Source: Armigeres subalbatus (Eukaryota > Arthropoda > Insecta > Diptera > Culicidae). From it: 64,000 nt of DNA. Both the position numbers and the translations under genes were made by a program. The notes under the pieces are model-generated. The model saw nothing but the letters and a program-made list of their open reading frames with translations, was not told where the DNA came from and made no database searches. Positions within the stretch are counted from its first letter, which is position 1; every line of letters starts with the position of its first letter. The stretch lies in contig NC_085141.1 in assembly GCF_024139115.2 (NCBI RefSeq), positions 69,419,481 through 69,483,480 on the forward strand, in the 5' to 3' direction. Below, in pieces: positions 9,678 to 19,651 of this stretch.

Positions 9678-11049
9678 TAAAGAAAAAAGTCAAGGAGTCA
9701 AGGAGTTCCAGAGTATGCCAAAGCCGTTCCCCAGCAGATCAGTTGTAAACACCCAGGAGTTCATTAAGAGGATATTGGAATCAGGAAAAATCGGAGAAGA
9801 GGACATCATGGTATCATTCGACGTAGCGGCATTGTTCCCAAGCGTTCCAGTGAAGGATGCTCTGAACCTTTTGGAGGATTGGCTACTAGAACAACGGACG
9901 GATACAGCATGGCGAGGAAAAGTAAAGATGTATCTCAAGCTTGCAAGGTTATGCATGAATGAGAACTACTTTACATTCCGTGGAAGCTTCTACAAACAAA
10001 CTAAGGGTGCACCTATGGGAAATCCGCCATCACCGTTTTTGTGCGAATTATTCATGGCGAATTTGGAGGACAACCTAGAGGAACAAGGAGTACTACCCGA
10101 GAAATGGTGGAGATACGTGGACAACATTTTCAGCATTATCAACCGAAAAGATCTACCCAGGATTTTGGAAGCAATAAACAACGTGCATAAAGACATCAAA
10201 TTCACCCATGAGGAGGAAAAGGAAGGTAAATTACCTTTCTTGGATCTACTGGTTATCAAGGGAACAAATGCAACATTAGACTTCCAAATCTACAGGAAAC
10301 TCACAAACACCATGAGAGTCATCCCATACACATCAAATCATTCGTATCAGCATAAAATGGCAGCTCACCACATGATCCACAGGATGCAGACGATCCCCCT
10401 GAGCGAAGAAAGAAAAACGAAGCAGCTACAACACATCATGAAAACAGCGAAGATCAACGGATACAAGGAAAGAACAATACAAGAAATCATCAACAAGAAG
10501 CAGAGGAACCTACGGAAAAACGAACTGACAATACTGACACCGATCGATGAACCGCTAAAGAGGGTATCGGTCCCCTATGATCAATTCATTACCCACCAGC
10601 TACGCCATCGACTGAGGAAATTCGGCATCGATTTAGTATTCTCCAGCAGAAGCAATCAACTGAAGACACTGTTGGGCTCCACAAAGGATAGAGTAGAAAT
10701 GTTAAATAAGGCCGGGTTTTATCAAATTAATTGTTCAGTATATGTAGGTCAAACAAAAAGATCGTTAGATGTAAGGTTCAAAGAACATATTGCAGAAGTA
10801 AGTAAGGCTAAAAGGGAAACTGATAAGGGATTAAATTATGAGTTTAGGTCTAAGGTAGCTGAACATGTATATCAGGAAAATCATTCAATTACGACATCAA
10901 ACATTAAAATTTTAAGAAATGTCTCTTCTCCGTGGAAACTTGATGTTGTTGAGAGCTTGGAAATCTACCGACAGGTACAAACGCGGTTGTTGAATAAAAA
11001 TCAAGGAAATGGTAGCTCCTGGCTCTTCAAGTTTATACCTAAGCATTAA
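9112..11049 (+). CDS. chimeric open frame: LINE RT palm fused to Penelope-like RT and GIY-YIG
   Basis: A continuous 645-codon frame. Residues 1-188 are LINE RT (DYEKAFD, RQGC, DDDVALL). From about residue 190 it is Penelope-like: VSFDVAALFPSVPV (motif A), KGAPMGNPPSPFLCELF (motif B), RYVDNIFSI at the motif C position, then a linker and a GIY-YIG nuclease (GFYQINCSVYVGQTKRSL, RFKEH) near the C-terminus, ending TAA at 11047-11049. Motif C normally has YVDD; here the second Asp is Asn, which should abolish catalysis. The N-terminal part of a Penelope RT is missing. The in-frame join is real in this sequence, but it is probably chance after a template switch or insertion. Expression is unknown. 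Confidence 0.8.
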   Translation: MDNIVTLHTILEQVNEFQEYLYLVFIDYEKAFDCLNHENMWGALRRKGVPEKIIDLIEAQYEAFSCRVLHNGVLSDPIRIVAGVRQGCILSPLLFLIVIDDILLGAIDREPNRGLLWQPTTMEHPNDFELDDDVALLAQRRSDMQSKLNDLAECSSSAGLVINVNKTKSLDVNTVTPSSFTVAGQPVENKEKSQGVKEFQSMPKPFPSRSVVNTQEFIKRILESGKIGEEDIMVSFDVAALFPSVPVKDALNLLEDWLLEQRTDTAWRGKVKMYLKLARLCMNENYFTFRGSFYKQTKGAPMGNPPSPFLCELFMANLEDNLEEQGVLPEKWWRYVDNIFSIINRKDLPRILEAINNVHKDIKFTHEEEKEGKLPFLDLLVIKGTNATLDFQIYRKLTNTMRVIPYTSNHSYQHKMAAHHMIHRMQTIPLSEERKTKQLQHIMKTAKINGYKERTIQEIINKKQRNLRKNELTILTPIDEPLKRVSVPYDQFITHQLRHRLRKFGIDLVFSSRSNQLKTLLGSTKDRVEMLNKAGFYQINCSVYVGQTKRSLDVRFKEHIAEVSKAKRETDKGLNYEFRSKVAEHVYQENHSITTSNIKILRNVSSPWKLDVVESLEIYRQVQTRLLNKNQGNGSSWLFKFIPKH

Positions 11050-11145
11050 GCGCAACAAGCGAGTAGAAGTAAGCACCGTAGTAAAAGTACCACGTACCAC
11101 TGAAAACGGCCTTACTGTTGAGGTCGAAATACGTCCCACACACTC
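9679..11145 (+). mobile_element. 5'-truncated Penelope-like element inside LINE copy 1
   Basis: LINE identity stops after gtggagaa (9677) and resumes at cggccacactctacg (11146), judged against copy 2. The 1.47 kb between holds the Penelope RT/GIY-YIG coding part and the tail with CTGAAAACGGCC...GGTCGAAATACGT (11099-11134). The corresponding 375 bp of LINE are absent, so this was an insertion with deletion, not a clean insertion. In the tail the hammerhead-like core has CTGAAAA in place of CTGAAGA, so that motif is inactivated here. Confidence 0.82.
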
Positions 11146-11389
11146 CGGCCACACTCTACGTAGGGGCGGATTCGAAATCTGTAAACAAGCATTAGACTGG
11201 AACCCAGCGGGACATCGCAGCAGAGGCAGACCTAGAGGCTTAGGGCGGCGAAGCCTCAATAAAGAAATAAAAGAAGTTGACCGAAATCTAAACTGGCAAA
11301 AGGTTAAAGCGATAGCATGGCAACGCTCAGGATGGAGATCTTTCAAGTCGGCCCTTTGCACCACCGGAGGTGTACAGGATCCATAAGTA
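11146..11389 (+). pseudogene. LINE copy 1 C-terminal remnant
   Basis: LINE coding sequence resumes after the Penelope insert. It reads GHTLRRGGFEICKQALDWNP, then HRSRGRPRGL, then a segment ending SALCTTGGVQDP and a stop at the 3' end (ccataagtaa). This arginine-rich tail and the following short 3' terminus match copy 2 closely. It is separated from the RT core by the insertion. Confidence 0.85.
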
Positions 11390-11401
11390 AGACCGATTAG
11401 G

Positions 11402-11495
11402 AATCTGTTTGCGATTCTGAACAATATCGGTTTGGGATTCTGAACAGAATCTGTTTGAAGGTTCTGAACAGAATCTGTTTGTGATTCTGAAAGTA
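11402..11495. repeat. degenerate minisatellite, right half
   Basis: Continuation of the 23-24 bp gattctgaacagaatctgtttg array split by LINE copy 1. Three to four units are readable. Confidence 0.8.
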
Positions 11496-11683
11496 ATTCG
11501 AATGATAATTTGAATTTTCTGGAAGTGAAAATCCAGCAACATTTCGGTTTATTTTCACTAAAACCTAACCTATTTCTTTTTAAATTAAAAGCAATCTTAT
11601 TACGAACCAGTTTTTGACATCATTATTTTTACCTGTAGTTCAACCTTTAGTTTCTTTATATCTGCGATTGAATACCAGTTTGC

Positions 11684-14600
11684 GAGTGCGTGATTTCTCT
11701 TGTTTCGGACTGCAGAACGATGACGCGATCGGCCGAAATATTTGTTCTACATTGCGCGGCCGGTAATAAAAATCAGTTCAGTGCGAGATTTCTCTTGTTT
11801 CGGACTGCAGAACGATGACGCGATCAGCTGAAATATTTGTTCTGCATTGCGCGGCCGGTAATAAAAATCAGTTCAGTGCGAGATTTCTCTTGAATCGGAC
11901 TGCAGAACGATGACGCGATCGGCCGAAATATTTGTTCTGCATTACGCGGCAGGTAATAAAAATCAGTTCAGTGCGAGATTTCTCTTGTTTCGGACTGCAG
12001 AACGATGACGCGATCGGCCGAATTATTTGTTCTGCATTGCGCGGCCGGTAATAAAAATCAGTTCAGTGCGAGATTTCTCTTGTTTCGGACTGCAGAACGA
12101 TGACGCGATCAGCTGAATTATTTGTTCTGCATTGCGCGGCCGGTAATAAAAATCAGTTCAGTGCGAGATTTCTCTTGTTTCGGACTGCAGAACGATGACG
12201 CGATCGGCCGAATTATTTGTTCTGCATTGCGCGGCCGGTAATAAAAATCAGTTCAGTGCGTGATTTCTCTTGTTTCGGACTGCAGAACGATGACGCGATC
12301 GGCCGAAATATTTGTTCTGCATTGCGCGGCCGGTAATAAAAATCAGTTCAGTGCGAGATTTCTCTTGTTTCGGACTGCAGAACGATGACGCGATCGGCCG
12401 AAATATTTGTTCTACATTGCGCGGCCGGTAATAAAAATCAGTTCAGTGCGAGGTTTCTCTTGTTTCGGACTGCAGAACGATGACGCGATCAGCTGAAATA
12501 TTTGTTCTGCATTGCGCGGCCGGTAATAAAAATCAGTTCAGTGCGTGATTTCTCTTGTTTCGGACTGCAGAACGATGACGCGATCGGCTGAAATATTTGT
12601 TCTGCATTGCGCGGCCGGTAATAAAAATCAGTTCAGTGCAAGATTTCTCTTGTTTCGGACTGCAGAACGATGACGCGATCGGCCGAAATATTTGTTCTAC
12701 ATTGCGCGGCCGGTAATAAAAATCAGTTCAGTGTGAGATTTCTCTTGTTTCGGACTGCAGAACGATGACGCGATCAGCTGAAATATTTGTTCTGCATTGC
12801 GCGGCCGGTAATAAAAATCAGTTCAGTGCGAGATTTCTCTTGTTTCGGACCGCAGAACGATGACGCGATCGGCCGAATTATTTGTTCTGCATTGCGCGGC
12901 CGGTAATAAAAATCAGTTCAGTGCGAGATTTCTCTTGTTTCGGACTGCAGAACGATGACGCGATCGGCCGAAATATTTGTTCTACATTGCGCGGCCGGTA
13001 ATAAAAATCAGTTCAGTGCGTGATTTCTCTTGTTTCGGACTGCAGAACGATGACGCGATCGGCCGAAATATTTGTTCTGCATTGCGCGGCCGGTAATAAA
13101 AATCAGTTCAGTGCGAGATTTCTCTTGTTTCGGACTGCAGAACGATGACGCGATCGGCCGAAATATTTGTTCTACATTGCGCGGCCGGTAATCAGAATCA
13201 GGTCAGTGCGAGATTTCTCTTGTTTCGGACTGCAGAACGATGACGCGATCAGCTGAAATATTTGTTCTGCATTGCGCGGCCGGTAATAAAAATCAGTTCA
13301 GTGCGTGATTTCTCTTGTTTCGGACTGCAGAACGATGACGCGATCGGCTGAAATATTTGTTCTGCATTGCGCGGCCGGTAATAAAAATCAGTTCAGTGCG
13401 AGATTTCTCTTGTTTCGGACTGCAGAACGATGACGCGATCGGCCGAAATATTTGTTCTACATTGCGCGGCCGGTAATAAAAATCAGTTCAGTGTGAGATT
13501 TCTCTTGTTTCGGACTGCAGAACGATGACGCGATCAGCTGAAATATTTGTTCTGCATTGCGCGGCCGGTAATAAAAATCAGTTCAGTGCGAGATTTCTCT
13601 TGTTTCGGACCGCAGAACGATGACGCGATCGGCCGAATTATTTGTTCGGCTTTGCGCGGCCGGTAATAAAAATCATTTCAGTGCGAGATTTCTCTTGTTT
13701 CGGACTGCAGAACGATGACGCGATCGGCCGAAATATTTGTTCTACATTGCGCGGCCGGTAATAAAAATCAGTTCAGTGCGAGATTTCTCTTGTTTCGGAC
13801 TGCAGAACGATGACGCGATCGGCCGAAATATTTGTTCTGCATTACGCGGCCGGTAATAAAAATCAGTTCAGTGCGAGATTTCTCTTGTTTCGGACTGCAG
13901 AACGATGACGCGATCGGCCGAATTATTTGTTCTGCATTGCGCGGCCGGTAATAAAAATCAGATCAGTGCGAGATTTCTCTTGTTTCGGACTGCAGAACGA
14001 TGACGCGATCGGCCGAAAAATTTGTTCTGCATTGCGCGACCGGTAATAAAAATCAGTTCAGTGCGAGATTTCTCTTGTTTCGGACTGCAGAACGATGACG
14101 CTATCGGCCGAAATATTTGTTCTACATTGCGCGGCCGGTAATAAAAATCAGTTCAGTGCGAGATTTCTCTTGTTTCGGACTGCAGAACGATGACGCGATC
14201 GGCCGAAATATTTGTTCTGCATTACGCGGCCGGAAATAAAAATCAGTTCAGTGCGAGATTTCTCTTGTTTCGGACTGCAGAACGATGACGCGATCGGCCG
14301 AATTATTTGTTCTGCATTGCGCGGCCGGTAATAAAAATCAGATCAGTGCGAGATTTCTCTTGTTTCGGACTGCAGAACGATGACGCGATCGGCCGAAAAA
14401 TTTGTTCTGCATTGCGCGGCCGGTAATAAAAATCAGTTCAGTGCGTGATTTCTCTTGTTTCGGACTGCAGAACGATGACGCGATTGGCCGAAATATTTGT
14501 TCTGCATTGCGCGGCCGGTAATAAAAATCAGTTCAGTGCGAGATTTCTCTTGTTTCGGACTGCAGAACGATGGCGCGATCGGCCGAATTATTTGTTCTGC

Positions 14601-15166
14601 ATTGCGCGGCCGGTATTAAAAATCAGATCAGTGCGAGATTTCTCTTGTTTCGGACTGCAGGACGATGACGCGATCGGCTGAAAAATTTGTTCTGCATTGC
14701 GCGGCCGGTAATAAAATTCAGTTCAGTGCGATATTTCTCTTGTTTCGGACTGCAGAACGATGACGCGATCGGCCGAATTATTTGTTCTGCATTGCGCGGC
14801 CGGTAATAAAAATCAGATCAGTGCGTGATTTCTCTTGTTTCGGACTGCAGAACGATGACGCGATCGGCCGAAATATTTGTTCTGCATTGCGCGGCCGGTA
14901 ATAAAAATCAGTTCAGTGCGAGATTTCTCTTGTTTCGGACTGCAGAACGATGACGCGATCGGCCGAATTATTTGTTCTGCATTGCGCGGCCGGTAATAAA
15001 AATCAGTTCAGTGCGAGATTTCTCTTGTTTCGGACTGCAGAACGATGACGCGATCGGCCGAAATATTTGTTCTGCATTGCGCAGTGCGAGATTTCTCTTT
15101 TTTCGGACTGCAGAACGATCGCGCGATCGGCCGAAATATTTGTTCTGCATTGCGCGGCCGGTAATA
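11684..15166 (+). repeat. 95-bp tandem satellite (about 37 copies)
   Basis: The unit starts GTGCGAGATTTCTCTTGTTT and ends AATAAAAATCAGTTCA. It contains a PstI site (CTGCAG) and the CGATCGGCCG and GCGCGGCCGGTAAT motifs. Period 95 is clear (for example GTGCG at 11876 and 11971). Variants such as agatttctc/tgatttctc, ggccg/agctg and gaatta/gaaata recur in blocks, including a higher-order block around 12540-12900 that returns at 13305-13670. The last units are truncated (near 15080). Open frames across it are shadows. Confidence 0.97.
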
Positions 15167-15765
15167 AGAGTAGCTATCGAACAAGTAAGTGCAGTGCGTG
15201 TTTTAGTCGTCGGGAAAGAAATAAAGTATCCATCTTGTGTTCGATGGCTCATGCGCATGTCGCGCGCGGTCAAAAAAAGCGAGTTCTTCAATAGTTTGCT
15301 GTAGCCATCGAACAAGTGAGTACAGAGTGCTGCGCTTCCGTGCGGTCGTCCAAAACGCGAATCTCCTTAGCTTTCATATGCTACCGGGCGTGCATGTTTT
15401 TTTAACTTTTAACTCGTATTAATGTCATTTCCCATCCCATAGATCGCATCGCTTACCAAAGTGAATCCAGATAAATTATCCTTTGTAACTAAGACGATAT
15501 CCTATCCCAAGACAATCGTGGAGATGCAGAGGTATACTCGGTCTCTAGTAGCAACGAGAGTCGGACTAACAATCCTTCCATTCCTATATGACCGTAAGGA
15601 CGTGGCCGGCGCCGTTATTGACTTTAAATATTTGAGCTCCCGAAACGTGTACATTGAGAATGGGTAGCTAATCCCAAGCCCCATTCATTGTGTTTCTGTA
15701 CAATTTCGCAAGTTCAGTCAATCACGGAGTAGCAACTACGAATTGTGCGGTCATAATGCTCATGC
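15167..15765 (+). other. unique tail of the satellite-bearing unit, with a module shared elsewhere
   Basis: Segment 15172-15385 contains two related subunits (tagctatcgaacaagtaagtg and tagccatcgaacaagtgagt). It is also present, reverse complemented and interrupted by the Jockey element, at 18160-18253 plus 22566-22690. Segment 15420-15765 is unique in this window and looks like a 3' UTR with no ORF. The shared module suggests a common family of parent elements. Confidence 0.6.
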
Positions 15766-15879
15766 ATCTGCGATTGAATACCAGTTTGCTGTAATCATAA
15801 GTTTATCGGCTTTATCGGTCATTTCTTCTCAAAGTATGAGGGAGTAGATAATCGAAAGATAATTGAAAATCATCAGATT

Positions 15880-16975
15880 GAAAGCCGTTCGCTAGGGCGC
15901 GAACAAGTATGAAGCGATAGAGGGTGAAAGGGAGAAAGGAAGACCATCTATTGAACAGCACACAATCGAAGCGTGAATCTCCTTGCCTAACGTCCTGGTT
16001 GTGGACGGCTTGGTTAGTGGTATGGAAACCACCGTGGAAATGTTCACGATGTTCGAAATTACCGAGGGATTTCCATCCTCAGCTGTCTTCCGAAAGTTTT
16101 CGAGAGCATGGTGCTGGATTTCTTGTACCCGGCGGTACAGCACATAATCGACGTTGACCAGCATGGCTTTGTAAAGAAATGCTCAACGACATCTAATTTG
16201 ATGAGTCATGTATCTTGGCTAATCGATAATATTGAGAAACGAAAGGATGTTAATACAATTTTGGATTGGTGTGGTAGAAATGGAATGGAAGTTAACGTAC
16301 AGAAATGTAACGTAATAACCTTCACTCGCCTTCGCTCTCCAATTGCCTTTAACTACTTGATGCAATCCCAGGATTTGGTACGTGTCTCTCAAGTCAAAGA
16401 CCTGGGCATCATTTTAGAAAGCAAACTACGCTTCGCTGAGCATATTTCATCGGTGACCGCAAAAGCGTATGCTACACTGGGTATGATCAAACGCAACACT
16501 CGTGACTTTACCGATATTTACTGCCTTAAGACAAATTAACCGTATCGAGCGAGTACAGAAAGCGTTCATCAGATTCGCTCTCCGAAGACTTCCATGGCAG
16601 GATCGACAACAGCTACCACCCTATGAACACCGTTGTGCACTTATAAATCTTCCTACTTTGAGAGAGAGGAGAACCTTGCTCCAAAGGCTCTTCATTTATG
16701 ACATGCTTGAAGGCAACATCGACTGTCCCGCACTTCTGGAAAGGCTTCGTTTCAACGTTCCCGGAAGGACGACACGCGCCGCAGTGAATTCTTCAGATGC
16801 TCAGCACACCGAACGCAAGATGGACAGAACAATCCGCTTGATGCTTGTTGTATTTCTTTTAATAATGTTTATCATTTGTTCGAGTTCCGAATTAGTAGAG
16901 ATGTTTTCAAGTCGCGATTTAGTTTTCAAGTAAATATGTCGAAGACTGTAAATAAATAAATAAATAAATAAATAA
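15880..16975 (+). pseudogene. LINE relic with internal RT deletion and (AAAT)n tail
   Basis: Plus-strand frames read KVFESMVLDFLYPA, QHGFVKKCSTTSNLMSHV (RT finger region), then jump to DWCGRNGMEVNVQKCNVITF and LGIILESKLRFAEHISS (thumb). The catalytic palm with motifs A to C is missing. After a frame change near 16500 comes RIERVQKAFIRFALRRLPW and LPTLRERRTLLQRLF, a C-terminal region typical of Jockey/CR1-type LINEs. The relic ends in a tetranucleotide tail at about 16948-16975. It is non-functional. The clade is not resolved. Confidence 0.78.
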
Positions 16976-17039
16976 AAATCTCATGAGGCAACCTGCTCCT
17001 TGGCATGATGATCATCAAACGGTTAGTCAAAGAAAACGA

Positions 17040-17625
17040 GGAGTGCTGCGCCCTCAAGGGTACCGGTAATGCTCGAATGAATGTTAAGACCGCAACGGTA
17101 GCCAAATGACAGAGGAAGTGGTAAACGCAACCATGCTCAAGTGCACCCACCACCACCTAGTCCCTAGTATGTCGACGCGGATTAACAGACCTTATGGAGA
17201 ACCAAACTTTGACTTGACCCAGCTCTTAACAGGCCATGAATGCCATAGGTAGTACCTGCACACTTTAGACATGCGGCTTTTTCCACCTGTACCAGAAGTT
17301 CAGACGTGACGGCAGAAACGGTTGAACACATTCTGTTCACGTGTCCATGGTACGAAGCAGAGAGAAGTATGAGGTTGGATGCTTACGGAATGGACATTAC
17401 CACCCATCGTCGGAAGGATTTGCCTGGACGCAGAGCATTGGAATGCTGTTGCAAGAGTGACGACCAGGATGGCCGACATGCTTCTACGAGGTTGGAGTAC
17501 GGAGCAGCATCAAGCCATCATTGAAGAAGGCGCGCATGAGGTTCGAAGTGCAGAGCCGTGGAAGATAGATGTCGATAATAAAAGGCAGTGCAAGCGCCAG
17601 CTACCATCTTCGAAACTATCATAAA
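17040..17625 (+). pseudogene. R1-group LINE ORF2 C-terminal relic
   Basis: Broken plus-strand frames read GEPNFDLTQLLTGHEC, then TAETVEHILFTCPWYEAERS (the Cys-His segment after the RT in R1/LOA-type elements), then WNAVARVTTRMADMLLRGW. The order and content match the ORF2 tail at 43010-43260. Frameshifts separate the pieces, and nothing upstream of this tail is recognisable. It lies directly after the preceding LINE relic. Confidence 0.72.
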
Positions 17626-17639
17626 CTTACAGTGAGCAC

Positions 17640-18159
17640 TTAGTCGCAGAGCATTGTGCAACAGTCGGTTGCGCAGGAACTTCCTCTGTCGGGAAACTTC
17701 TCATCGGAGTAGGATAGCTCCGCAGCAGGGGGAATATCCGAGTCGTTCACATTGGGAAAACCGAGTAATTTAAGTCGAGGGACCAATTTCAACCAAGGAT
17801 GTTATCGATCATTTAGTAATTTGCAATTTTAATAAGTAATTTAGTAAAGTAATTTAGTAAAATTATGACTCATGACATCTCAAAAGTTGGCTCCACGCTG
17901 TTCGAAATCCTGGTTACGCCCATGCTTAATTTTAAGGTGGTTGGAAAAGAATCAATTCGTGACCCAAATTAACCGATGCTTGATTAAACAGTTTCTAGTT
18001 TAAGCAAAGCTAAACATAAATGAGCTAAGTTATGTGATACTATACTAACAATGTACTTATCTCGCTTCCAATCACAAAATGTGTTAAAGAAATTGTGCAA
18101 CTGTATTTAATAAGTGTCGTGTTTTATGCGGATTTTGGTATTTACGATTTTTCATATGA
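17640..18159. other. unassigned, no gene seen
   Basis: About 500 bp with AT-rich simple-sequence drift (aagtaatttagtaa near 17830-17870) and no recognisable coding sequence. Confidence 0.5.
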
Positions 18160-18253
18160 AAACTGAGGAGAATTGCATTTTGGACGACCGAATGGACGCG
18201 CAGCACTCTGTACTTAATTGACCGATAGCTACTGCAAACTATTGAAGATCGCA
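18160..18253 (-). repeat. left part of a dispersed module split by the Jockey insertion
   Basis: The reverse complement aligns to about 15283-15385 (ttcaatagtttgc, gtacagagtgctgcg, ggtcgtccaaaa). The remainder is at 22566-22690. The last 16 bp (18238-18253) are the target duplicated on Jockey insertion. Confidence 0.75.
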
Positions 18254-18399
18254 GGCTAGCAGACACGCATTCCAGTTCGAGACAGCAACACGTACGGACG
18301 TGTTTTTTGCTCGCGCATTTTTTTCGAAGTGTTTTTTCTCGTTCTTTCGCTGTTTACGTTTTCGCTTGTCGCGTTGGCGTTATTTTCTCCCGGACCCGT

Positions 18400-19651
18400 C
18401 ATGGGAGACTCGGTGGCCGATTCGGTCGCTGGAAAAGTGCCTAAGCGCACTGCTCTTGGAGGCGCGGGTAACCCCTCCAAGCAGCTTTTGCAAAGCAACG
18501 TGTTCTCGCCGTTGCCGCTTGATGACGCCGGCAATCCGCCGAAAAGAGGAAGAAGCAGCAATCGCAGCTGCCGCAGGTGCAACCGGAGCGGAAGGAGAAG
18601 TGCCCGCCCGTGTTTGTGAAGGGCGATCCGCCGGATTTACGCCCAAAATTCGCCAGCTGATCGCTAAGGGGCTGAAATGTACTTTTCGGCTCTGCAGCGA
18701 GGGCGTGAAAGTGATGCCGGCCAACAGGGACCATCATCAATCCGTCGTGGAGTTCCTCGAGGTCCACAAATATGAGTACTACACTCATGACCACCCCGGC
18801 ACGAAGCCGCTCAAGGCCTTGCTGCGAGGACTTCACGACATGAAGGAGGAAGAGCTCCAAGCAGAGCTTGAAAGTTGCGGACTGAAGCCAGTAGCCGTCC
18901 ACAAGATCGCTCGTCACGACAAGGCGAGGAAATATCGCGACCAGCTTTACCTGATCCATCTGGAGCACGGTTCCACTACCTGGAAGGACCTGAAGCTGGT
19001 TGGCGTTATAAATTACACCGTCGTTGACTGGGAGCGATATCGGCCAGTGCACCGCGATGTCACGCAATGCACCAACTGCTTCAATTTCGGGCACGGCACC
19101 AGAAACTGCCGCATGAAGCCGCGCTGCAACAAGTGTGGCGAACCCCATCCGACTGACGAGTGCGACAAAATGGAGGTGGCCGATCCCAAGTGCGCCAACT
19201 GTGGCGACAAACATCGGGCCACCACAAAGGGCTGCCCAAAGCGAGCCGAGTTCCTGGAAATCCGGAAGAAGGCTTCCACCAGGACCATTCCGAAGAAAAA
19301 CCGTGTTCCTGTAATCAACGAGGTGAACTTTCCAGCTATCCCGGCTCCCCGTCGTGTGATTCCAATACTCCCACCGCTACAGCCGCACAAGCGACTGGCA
19401 GCGGCAGCTGCATCGGTCCAAGCTCCAGCATCGTCGGCACCATCCACCAGCGAATGGCCCCGCTTCCTCCTCCTGGGTTCCGTCGGCAGTCGGAAAACGA
19501 AGCCGTCCCACCGGAAGAATCTGCCCCGCTGTACACTCCGGAGCAACTGATGCCGATCTTCGCGCAGCTCGCCACTCGACTGCGCGGCTGCAAAACCCGA
19601 TTCGACCAGGTCTTCACACTTGGCATGTTCATCATTGAAAATGGCTGCTAG
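18400..19651 (+). pseudogene. Jockey ORF1: gag-like RNA-binding protein with CCHC knuckles
   Basis: The probable start is ATG at 18400 (MGDSVADSVAG). The N-terminal part is low complexity, followed by a central domain before the knuckles as in Jockey/Gag proteins. The knuckles are CTNCFNFGHGTRNC (about 19068), CNKCGEPHPTDEC (about 19126) and CANCGDKHRATTKGC (about 19192), then a Pro/Ala-rich region and a C-terminal helix (FDQVFTLGMFIIENGC). It binds element RNA and forms RNPs. Two frame changes, near 18545 and between about 19340 and 19430, break the frame. The stop TAG at 19649-19651 overlaps the ORF2 start. Confidence 0.88.

Larger units (their letters stand above)
7599..11389 (+). mobile_element. 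AP-endonuclease LINE, copy 1, with Penelope-like insert
   Basis: The boundaries are fixed by a 12-bp direct repeat AGACCGATTAGG at 7587-7598 and 11390-11401, and by alignment with copy 2 (58218-62001, minus). The shared 5' end reads GCTRCGAAATGGTGAGTTG and the shared 3' end GGATCCATAAGTAA. Compared with copy 2, about 860 bp of 5' UTR and endonuclease N-terminus are missing (junction near 7770, gacatca/agatctg). About 375 bp near the 3' end are replaced by Penelope-like sequence. Extra Gs at the 5' junction (7599-7600) are not present in copy 2. The clade is RTE-like by overall layout, but I am not certain of it. Confidence 0.88.
11684..15765 (+). mobile_element. mobile unit made of a 95-bp satellite plus a 0.6-kb tail, flanked by a 24-bp direct repeat
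   Basis: Identical 24-bp sequences beginning ATCTGCGATTGAATACC lie at 11660-11683 and 15766-15789. What lies between is a 3.48-kb tandem array and a unique tail. A perfect 24-bp repeat at exactly these two edges is best explained as a target-site duplication. Such length suits target-primed reverse transcription by a LINE-encoded enzyme, but no poly(A) or obvious 3' repeat is seen. No ORF is intact. It could be a LINE derivative with 5' promoter monomers and all coding sequence lost, or a duplication of another origin. Confidence 0.7.

Noticed and set aside
11684..15166. Regular 95-bp array considered as a CRISPR array
   Set aside because: The repeats are directly tandem with no unique spacers, in a eukaryotic context with SINEs and LINEs.
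14445..15315. Open frames of 60-115 codons in the distal 95-bp array and tail
   Set aside because: They track the satellite unit and end where the tail begins. No recognisable domain.
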